Below, one piece after another: positions 30,615-37,800 of a stretch of 40,744 bases of DNA. Source of the stretch: Clostridiales bacterium (GTDB lineage Bacteria > Bacillota > Clostridia > Lachnospirales > Lachnospiraceae); contig JAJBVE010000217.1 of the NCBI GenBank assembly GCA_020859995.1, forward strand, positions 1-40,744. Reading direction: 5' to 3'. Positions within the stretch are counted from its first letter, which is position 1. Every line of letters starts with the position of its first letter. The translations under genes were made by a program, and so were the position numbers. Below the pieces are notes generated by a model, which made no database searches, had not been told where the DNA came from, and saw only the letters and a program-made list of their open reading frames with translations.

Positions 30615-33041
30615 TTATGCCTCCTTCCCGGCAGACACCTCAGACAGCTTCGTGGTCATGATGCGGTACAGTTCCGTATCCTGGGGGAAGTGGTCTACAA
30701 AGGGCAGGATCACATTCCCATAGAACAGTAGGCCCTCGCCTTCGCCGGACTGAGTGACATAGGAGAGCTGGTGAGGCGAGATGCCGAGCTGCTTGGCCAG
30801 AATCTGCCGGTCTCCGCTGGCCTGGTTCAGCATGATAATGAAGTCGGAGTTTTCAAAAATGTTCTCAACTTCACGGCTGGAGAGGAGGTCTTTCACGTTC
30901 TGGGTAATCCCTGTCGGGACGCCGCCCCACTTTCTGAACCGCTTCCAAATCTCCACACTGTACGCCGCCGTCTGCTCCTCTTTCAGCAGCAGGTGGAACT
31001 CGTCCATATAATAGCGGGTGGTCTTGCCCTCGCTGCGGTTGGCGGTCACACGGCCCCAGACCTGATCCTGCACCACCAGCATCCCGATTTTCTTGAGCTG
31101 TTTCCCCAGCTCCTTAATGTCGTAGCAGATAAACCGGTTCTGAATGTCCACATTGGTGCGATGGTTAAAGAGGTTCAGAGAGCCTTTGACATAGATTTCG
31201 AGGGCAGTCGCCACATGACGAGCCTCTTTTTCCTCCTGTTCCAGCAGGGCGTGGTACAAGTCCTCCAGCAGCGGCATATTCTCTGGCACCGGATTCTCGA
31301 AATACTTCTGATAAATCTGGTGGACACAGCGGTCAATGACCGTCTTTTCGATGGGCTGCAAGCCCTCCTTGCCGCCCACAATCAGCTCACAGAGCGACAA
31401 AACGAAGTCACTCTTGAGGGCGATGGGGTTGTCCTCCTCAGAGTAGTTGCTGTTGATGTCCATTGGGTTGATATACTGCTTACTGGACGGGCTTATTTTA
31501 ATGACCTGCCCGTTTAGCCTCTGCACCAGCGCCGCATACTCTGCCTCCGGGTCACAGACGATGATGTCATCATCTGTGGTCAGGAACGCATTGGCGATTT
31601 CCCGCTTGGCGGCGAAGGATTTGCCTGCGCCGGGGGTGCCGAGGATCAGGCCGTTGGGGTTTTTCAGCCGCAGCCTGTCCACCATGATAAGGTTGTTGGA
31701 GAGGGCGTTCAGCCCGTAATACAGGGCGGACGGGCTATCCTGGAACAACTCTTGGGTGGTGAAGGGGATGAAGATGGCGGTGGAGCTGGTGGTCAGCCCC
31801 CGCTGAATGTTGATCTGGTTATCCGCCAGCGGCAGGCAGCTCATCAGTCCCTGCTCCTGCTGGAAGTCCAGCCGCCGCAGATTGCAGTTGTGCTTCTGCG
31901 CCAGAGAGGATACCCGGAACACATTGGTCTCCAGTTCCTGCTCGATGCGCCCGGTGGACAGGACAAGGAACGTCACCAGGAACATCCGCTCATTCTGGCT
32001 CTGCAACTCCTTCAGTAGCGCTTTGGCATCCTTACCATAGGTGGCGAGGTCACTCGGAATGATGTCCATGTCATAACCGGAACGGACGGCCTTTTTCTGC
32101 TCCTCGATCTTGCTTCTGTCCAGTTCTGTGATGGTGCGCTTCACTGTCTTGATGGCCTTGTTCTGGTCTACCGACTGAATGTGCATCGTCACCACCTGGC
32201 TGCTGTCCACGTCCAGGAAGTCCTTCAACAGCCTGTCGCTGATGTCCGAGGCAGTAATCGCCAGGTAGGACATGGCCCCGTAGAGATTCCCCATCGTGAA
32301 TGTCCTGCTCTTGAAGGAGAAGGACGTGGGGGCGATGAAGTCCTTCACGGAAAGCCCGGATTCCGGGAGCCACTTCCAGTCAAAATGAAACTTGTCCGTG
32401 TCACCCATGTGGAACATATCGTGCATGAGCGAGAGACGTTCCTTACCGTTCAAGGCTTTTGCTCCAACACCCAGGCGGTGAAAGTTGTTCAGCAAATCCG
32501 TTTCAACGTGTGTAAGCCGAGGCTTGGCCTGCCGCATGGTCGCCGCCTCGATGCCGAAGGTCAGGTATTTGGTCTTGGTCAGGCCGTTGTTACCCTTCTC
32601 CAACTGAGATTTCAGCATCTGGCTGTACTCTGCCCGGACATCATTGAAGCCGTCCCTCTGGTATGGGATGCGGATGCTCTTTTCAAAACTCTCCGCATCG
32701 GTGTTCATGTTCATAAAGGACAGCTCAAAGTGGATGGAGCTGTCGAAGAAGTTCAGGAAGGAACACCACTCCTCGAATATGGCGCTCTGGTCTTCCTGCT
32801 GGGCAAGCTGATAGTTGATGTCCTGGAACTGGATGGTCTTGGTGTAGTAGTTGCCCCGCACCCGGCAGATACCGTCCGGGAACATCCGCTCAAAAGGGAT
32901 GGACTGCTGCGCCGTTTTCGGAACCTTGCCATCCGTCCGGTTCCGTTCGATCACTGCCCGGATCTGCTTCTGCTCTTTAGGCGTCAGATTTGCGGGCAGT
33001 TTTACGCTTTCCGGCGTTTTCTTCTTTGCTGACAATCGCAT
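30615..33041 (-). CDS. virB4: VirB4/TraE-type conjugation ATPase
   Basis: 808 residues, ATG with GGAGG 4 bases upstream. The N-terminal half is the VirB4 assembly domain (SIPFERMFPDGICRVRGNYY). The ATPase half has GLILGTPGAGKSFAAKREIA (Walker A, about 460-475), ICDPEAEYAALVQRL, a YYMDEFHLLL Walker B near 677, and TGITQNVKDLLSSREVENIF, a Q-loop region. It sits on the inner face of the membrane and powers pilus or channel assembly and substrate movement. Its start overlaps the 3' end of prgI by about 65 bases in another frame, and it is coupled to the NlpC/P60 gene downstream. Confidence 0.93.
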   Translation of the reverse strand: MRLSAKKKTPESVKLPANLTPKEQKQIRAVIERNRTDGKVPKTAQQSIPFERMFPDGICRVRGNYYTKTIQFQDINYQLAQQEDQSAIFEEWCSFLNFFDSSIHFELSFMNMNTDAESFEKSIRIPYQRDGFNDVRAEYSQMLKSQLEKGNNGLTKTKYLTFGIEAATMRQAKPRLTHVETDLLNNFHRLGVGAKALNGKERLSLMHDMFHMGDTDKFHFDWKWLPESGLSVKDFIAPTSFSFKSRTFTMGNLYGAMSYLAITASDISDRLLKDFLDVDSSQVVTMHIQSVDQNKAIKTVKRTITELDRSKIEEQKKAVRSGYDMDIIPSDLATYGKDAKALLKELQSQNERMFLVTFLVLSTGRIEQELETNVFRVSSLAQKHNCNLRRLDFQQEQGLMSCLPLADNQINIQRGLTTSSTAIFIPFTTQELFQDSPSALYYGLNALSNNLIMVDRLRLKNPNGLILGTPGAGKSFAAKREIANAFLTTDDDIIVCDPEAEYAALVQRLNGQVIKISPSSKQYINPMDINSNYSEEDNPIALKSDFVLSLCELIVGGKEGLQPIEKTVIDRCVHQIYQKYFENPVPENMPLLEDLYHALLEQEEKEARHVATALEIYVKGSLNLFNHRTNVDIQNRFICYDIKELGKQLKKIGMLVVQDQVWGRVTANRSEGKTTRYYMDEFHLLLKEEQTAAYSVEIWKRFRKWGGVPTGITQNVKDLLSSREVENIFENSDFIIMLNQASGDRQILAKQLGISPHQLSYVTQSGEGEGLLFYGNVILPFVDHFPQDTELYRIMTTKLSEVSAGKEA

Positions 33042-33390
33042 CTACCTCCTTATACACTTGATACTGCCGCATCAGGGCGGCATAATAGCAGTCCGTCTGA
33101 TAGGGACGGACTTTGGGTCGAATGAATGTTACCTGAATAAAATGGTGCGCGATGACCTCCAACGGCTGACCGTCCTTCTCGTACATGGCGAGCAGGAACA
33201 GGGGGAGCATGATGACGATCATGCCCATCGTAGCGAGGGTTGCGTTGCCGATGCTTTTCAGGGCAAAAAAAGACGGCACTCCGATCAGTGCCGCCGCCCC
33301 AAAGCAGACAAGCTGTCGCTTGGTCAGGTTGAAAAACACCTTGGATTTTACCCGTGTCAGGTCACGGGGTACGGATACATAAGCGGCCAG
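32977..33390 (-). CDS. prgI: PrgI/VirB3-like inner-membrane protein, probable CTG start
   Basis: 137 residues if begun at CTG 33390. This gives (M)AAYVSVPRDLTRVKSKVFF, the expected family N-terminus, with GGAGG exactly 8 bases upstream. No ATG, GTG or TTG lies between the ribosome site and the conserved VPRDL motif. The first conventional start (GTG 33339) would remove 17 conserved residues. NLTKRQLVCFGAAALIGVPS and two membrane spans (about 27-45 and 50-70) are followed by a cytoplasmic basic part. PrgI partners VirB4 in the transfer channel. It overlaps the virB4 start by about 65 bases and lies 21 bases after trbL. Confidence 0.85.
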   Translation of the reverse strand: MAAYVSVPRDLTRVKSKVFFNLTKRQLVCFGAAALIGVPSFFALKSIGNATLATMGMIVIMLPLFLLAMYEKDGQPLEVIAHHFIQVTFIRPKVRPYQTDCYYAALMRQYQVYKEVDAIVSKEENAGKRKTARKSDA

Positions 33391-33411
33391 AAAAAATACC
33401 TCCTTCCTAGG

Positions 33412-34278
33412 TCAGTGTGCGTTCATCACTGACTTTGCGAGGCTACCGGTTTTGAATAAGGTGAACACCAGCAGCACGGTGTAGCCGACGATCCCCCACA
33501 GGGATGCGATAATATCATCCGAAATGGCCACAGACTGAATCAGCACCGCATAGATACCCACACACACCAGGATCAGGAACCCCTGGAACCCCAAAGCGAT
33601 GAGGGAGCGCAGGTAATTCTGTCCGATCTGGCTCTGCTCCCGGTTGCCGAAGGTGGCAAAGGGGATGGGCGCAAGGCTGACCATGAGGTAGATCTCCACC
33701 ATACGCCCGTAGACGATGACGAAAATGACCACAGACAGGGCGGACATGGTGAACTGGATGATAAAAGACTGTAAAAACAGCCCCAGCAACGGCCCCAAGT
33801 CCATCTCCAGCAGCGTGGCCTCCAGCGTCTCAAGCATTTCAGCGTCCACGGCGGTGCTTTCTGAGATTAGGCTCCCGCTGGAATTGATAACACTCTGCGC
33901 CACGTCGAACACTGCCATTGTGATGTTGAAACAGTTGGTAATCAACGTCACCGCCACAAAGGTTTTGAATATCCATTTGAAGAATATCCACGTCTCAAAG
34001 TTGGCCAGATTGTTGTGTTCTATGAGGAGCTGGATCAGTTCCCAGCAGCAGATAAATGTGAGGATGATGCCGGCTATCGGCATGATAACTGATTCTGATA
34101 GGTTCTGAATGAGGGAGAAGACCCCTGGCGAGAAGCTCGCCGGGGTCGTCCCCACCTCTGAGGCAATCGAGCCGACCTGTGTGTTCACCGAATCAAATAG
34201 CCCTGTCAGATTATCCATGATAGCACCCACCAGCAGCTCCTTCAGCCATTGAGTGATTTGCTCAAGAATTGCGTTCAA
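33412..34278 (-). CDS. VirB6/TrbL-like polytopic membrane protein
   Basis: 288 residues from TTG 34278 (GGAGG 9 bases upstream), opening MNAILEQITQWLKELLVG. Five or six membrane spans are visible: VIMPIAGIILTFICCWELIQ, WIFKTFVAVTLITNCFNITM, QSFIIQFTMSALSVVIFVIV, IYLMVSLAPIPFATF, a LIALGFQGFLILVCVGIYAV span and LWGIVGYTVLLVFTLFKTGS. The SLAPIPFATFGN segment is characteristic of the VirB6/TrbL (CD0411-like) family, the inner-membrane channel subunit. The preceding 12 bases (CTCC-AAAA-GGAG) can fold the ribosome site into a small hairpin, possibly tuning expression below that of Maff2. Confidence 0.88.
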   Translation of the reverse strand: MNAILEQITQWLKELLVGAIMDNLTGLFDSVNTQVGSIASEVGTTPASFSPGVFSLIQNLSESVIMPIAGIILTFICCWELIQLLIEHNNLANFETWIFFKWIFKTFVAVTLITNCFNITMAVFDVAQSVINSSGSLISESTAVDAEMLETLEATLLEMDLGPLLGLFLQSFIIQFTMSALSVVIFVIVYGRMVEIYLMVSLAPIPFATFGNREQSQIGQNYLRSLIALGFQGFLILVCVGIYAVLIQSVAISDDIIASLWGIVGYTVLLVFTLFKTGSLAKSVMNAH

Positions 34279-34302
34279 ATAGGACTACCTCCTTTTGGAG
34301 AC

Positions 34303-34333
34303 GGCCACGGGCGCTTGAACCACACCCGTGACC
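34303..34333 (-). repeat. Stem-loop between maff2-type gene and trbL-type gene
   Basis: CACGGG (34306-34311) pairs with CCCGTG (34325-34330), extendable by two pairs past one mismatch. There is no U-tract. It may protect the upstream message, giving more Maff2 than TrbL, as expected for an abundant subunit. This is inference from position. Confidence 0.35.
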
Positions 34334-34355
34334 GCCAGTGATACAGTGTGACAGA

Positions 34356-34571
34356 TCAGCCGAACAGACCGGAGAGCAGAGGAACGAGGGTAGTGCCGAT
34401 GAGGGCGACACCGCCGCCCGCCATAAGCTGCTTCATTCCCTGGGACTTCGCGCCGGGGTTGTCGTTGCCGTAACCTTCCAGCAGGTTGATGGCACCCCAG
34501 ATGCCCAGGCCAGCGCCGAGGGCAATCACGAGGGTCTGGAGAACAGTAACCGCAGAATTGAAGAAATCCAT
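34356..34571 (-). CDS. Maff2-family small membrane protein
   Basis: 71 residues: MDFFNSAVTVLQTLVIALGA (first span), GLGIWGAINLLEGYGNDNPG (conserved), KSQGMKQLMAGGGVALIGTT (second span) and a short end. This is the Maff2 pattern. Size, two spans and place before trbL resemble VirB2-type pilins, though pilin function is not proven. No ribosome site is seen before the ATG. A 47-codon ORF ends three bases upstream, so translation is probably coupled to it. Confidence 0.9.
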   Translation of the reverse strand: MDFFNSAVTVLQTLVIALGAGLGIWGAINLLEGYGNDNPGAKSQGMKQLMAGGGVALIGTTLVPLLSGLFG

Positions 34572-34574
34572 AAA

Positions 34575-34718
34575 TCATAAATCGGAAACCGGAGTTGTTT
34601 CAGTGAATCGTTGTGTACAGGAATCAGGAAAGCAAGCCCCAGTGTTCGAGGCCCAAATCCGGTCTCCACTCCTTTCCATTTTAATTTTTTGATACGCTTT
34701 CTGTTTCCTGTGTGTCAT
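34575..34718 (-). CDS. Possible 47-residue ORF coupled to Maff2
   Basis: It starts MTHRKQKAYQKIKMERSGDR at an ATG overlapping the stop of a nine-codon ORF (ATGA) and ends in TGA three bases before the maff2 ATG. I do not recognise the protein. The first half is basic. Its main support is the chained start/stop arrangement. It could be a decayed gene that now acts as a translational bridge. Confidence 0.4.
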   Translation of the reverse strand: MTHRKQKAYQKIKMERSGDRIWASNTGACFPDSCTQRFTETTPVSDL

Positions 34719-34744
34719 GGAGTGGGACTGCGAATCCGCTTCAT
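34715..34744 (-). CDS. Possible nine-residue leader peptide (MKRIRSPTP)
   Basis: The ATG at 34744 is preceded by GGAGGAGG at 6 bases, the strongest ribosome site in the 34572-34843 gap. The nine-codon ORF ends in TGA overlapping the next ATG. As maff2 itself lacks a ribosome site, this is the likely loading point. No promoter was found in the gap. Confidence 0.4.
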   Translation of the reverse strand: MKRIRSPTP

Positions 34745-34784
34745 AAAGCCACCTCCTCCAAAGCAGAGTAGCCTGCTCCTAACA

Positions 34785-34824
34785 GAACAAGCGCTGTGCC
34801 TTTTTACAGACACAGCGCTCGTTC
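34785..34824 (-). terminator. Stem-loop after the adhesin gene
   Basis: Fourteen-base arms (34785-34798 with 34811-34824, one mismatch) and a twelve-base loop, 20 bases beyond the adhesin stop. Leftward the tail is TGTTAGG, not a clear U-tract, so it may allow partial read-through into the maff2 leader. Confidence 0.55.
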
Positions 34825-34843
34825 AGTGGGTGTTATTCTTTTG

Positions 34844-37800
34844 TCAGTCCTGGTTCTTTTTCCTGCGATGGACAGCCAGAACAGCCCAGCAGCCCATACC
34901 GGCGAGAGAGGCCAGAAGCAAGCTCAGCCAGAGTGCCACGTTACTGTTATCGCCCGTCTTGGGGACAGAGGGGGTGGATACCGTCGAATCGGTTTCATCC
35001 ACCATTGTCACACACTGCACCTTGCCGGTATCCAGAACCTCAAATGTCACATCTTCCGCAACAAGGTATCCGTCCGGCGCAGTTTCCTCCCGCAGCGTGT
35101 AGGTGCCGATGGGGAGCATCTCGATATAATGAGGCTTATTTGTGGATGTCCAGCTTTCCACCACATTGCCGTCGGCATCGTAAATGGTCAGCTTTGCCCC
35201 AGGCAGCTCATTCCCGGCAATATCCTGTTTCGAGATTTTCACCTTTGTCACATCGTCCTCCATCACAACGTGCTGAATCTCAGCCGTGTCCTCAATGGTG
35301 AACTGGATGCTCTCTGCGGTGGCGTACCCGTCTGCGGGCTTGGTTTCGATCAGCGTGTAGGTCTTGCCAACCACCAGGTTCTGAATGGTGTGCGCCTTAG
35401 TTGTGGAAACCCACTCATCGACAACAGCTCCGGTTTCATCCACCACTCTCAGATGCGCTCCGGGCAGTTCCTCGCCGGTGGTCAAATCGGTCTTGGTGAT
35501 CTCCACAGTCGTCACATCGTCCTCCATGACAACGTGCTGAACCTCAGCCGTATTCTCAATGGTGAAGTCAATGCTCTCTGCGGTGGCGTACCCGTCTGCG
35601 GGCTTGGTTTCGATCAGCGTGTAGGTCTTGCCAACCACCAGCTCCTTGATGATATGCGCCTCAGTTGTGGAGACCCATTCATCGACAACGGCTCCGGTCT
35701 CATCCACCACTTTCAGATGCGCCCCAGGCAGTTCCTCGCCAGTGGTCAGGTCGGTCTTGGTGATTTCAACAGTCGTCGGCTCGTTCTCAAAGGCCAGCTC
35801 AACGGTCTGCTCGGCCACGTCCTCGCCCTGCCAGGTGACGGTGAAGGACTGGCTTTCGTCAGTGGTGACAAATCCGTCCGGCGCATACAACTCCTTCACA
35901 TAGTAGGCCCCGTCCAGAGGCAGGTCTGCCGTGAAGTCAATAGCTCCGTTCTCGTCAGTCACTCTCAGTTCAATGATTTCGTCCGCCTCGATCAAGACGG
36001 TGCCGGACGCAGACACAATATCCTCCGCAGCATACAGCCCGAAAATCGCGCCTTGCAGCGTTCTCCCAGTGTCCTTTTCGGTCTTTACCACATGGACAGA
36101 GGCCTTCTGCCGGTCATTCTGCCAGGCTTCGTCATAGACCACGACAGCCATATCCTGATCCTGATAGCGCAGATCCACATAGCGAATCTCATCGTCCAGA
36201 ACATAGCCGTTTACTGTGCTGATTTCCTTCACATAGTACTGACCGAGGGGAAGCCCTTCCAGCTTGGCGATGCCGTACTCATTCGTGGTGATGGTTGCCA
36301 CCAGCTCATCGGCCTTGTAGTAATCCTCACTGACGCCGTCCGCCGCCTTGATGTCCTCAGCAGCGTAGACCTCGAAGGTCACATCCGTCAGGTTGCCGGT
36401 GACATAGTTGAAAATATGCTCCACAATGCCTTTCACCACATTGACCAGGGTCACACTGTCCAGGAACTCCCCCTTCTTGTTGATAATCAGCGAAGCAGTC
36501 GGCACGTCGTCCTGCATCTCCACCGGCTGAACCTCAGCGGTATCCTCTACGGTGAAGGTGATTTCCGTCGCTTTCAAATACCCATAGGGTGCGATCTCCT
36601 CGTGGAGCGTGTAAGTCTCGCCCACCACAAGGTACTGGATCACATGGGCTTCGCCCGCCACGGACACCCAACTGTCCACCACAGTGCCGTTGCTGTCCGT
36701 CACATAGAGAGAAGCGCCAGACAGCTCCACGCCGGTGATCAGGTCGGACTTGGTGATTTCAACAGTCGTCGGCTCGTTCTTCTTCACAGCGGTCAGCTTG
36801 ACTACTTCCACGTCCTGCCCCCGATAAGAGGCGTCAAAGGTCAGCACTTCATCCGAGGAGACAAAACCGGCAGGAGCCGAAATCTCTTTCACATAATACT
36901 GACCCAGCGGCAGGTCGAGGGTGCAAACCGCAAGGCCGTCCTCGCTGCTGGTCATCTCCTGGAGCAGCGTGTCCGCAGGGACGATGACTTCGCCGTTCGC
37001 GGTAATATTTTCAGCACTGTAAATGCCAAATACCGCACCAGAAACAACAGCTCCCGTCTGTGCGTCCTGCTTCTCTACCGCAAGGGAGACCTTCTGCCGT
37101 TCGTTGGAGAAGGTCAGCGTCTCAGCTACCACCGCCGTATCCTGTCCGGCATAGGTGAACTCCACTTCCTGAGAAACGGAGTTCAGCGTGTAGCCATAGG
37201 GTGCGGTCACTTCCTGCACCTCATAGGTGCCCAGGGGAAGGTCAGACGCAACGGCCTTGCCGTCCGCGTCGGTTGTCACCGTCGCCACCAGTGCGCCTTT
37301 GGCGTACACTAGGTTTCGGTTGCCGTTGGCGTCCGTCTGGAAGTCGGAAGTGTAAATGTCCTCTGCCGCATACACTTCAAAGGTCGCGCCCTCCAGGGTG
37401 GTCTCCTCATAGAGAAAGTCCCCATTGTAGTCCACCAGCGTTTCGCCGCTCTTAACGATGGTCAGCTCACCCTTTACCGGGTGATTCTCGCACACTACCT
37501 CGATAATCACGTCCCCGCTGACGGAATCCGTGAGATAGGCCGTGTTGGTGTCAACGCAGACCTCCACATAGCCGGTGTTACGGGTGTAGCCGTAGGGCGC
37601 AGTCACTTCCTCAATGCGGTAGGTGCCTGGCGTGAGTGCGTTAGGCAGGATGAGATAGCCCTGCTCATCGGTAAAGTAGGAGGTGTGGACGGTGGTGGTC
37701 GGGTAAGTCGTCACCTGTTCCACATAGCAATTATTCTCCAGGTCATACACCTTGAACTCGGTGTTGGCCTGCAAAACGGCCTGCTTCGTCTCATCGTCCT

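Noticed and set aside
34640-34660. tRNA-like T-loop (TGTTCGAGG) between the adhesin and Maff2 genes
   Set aside because: No matching acceptor, anticodon or D arms could be drawn around it, and it lies inside the 47-codon ORF.
34796-37312. 838-codon plus-strand open frame opposite the adhesin gene
   Set aside because: It mirrors the repeated CnaB domains on the other strand, has no ribosome site or recognisable domain, and is best explained as a shadow of repetitive coding DNA.
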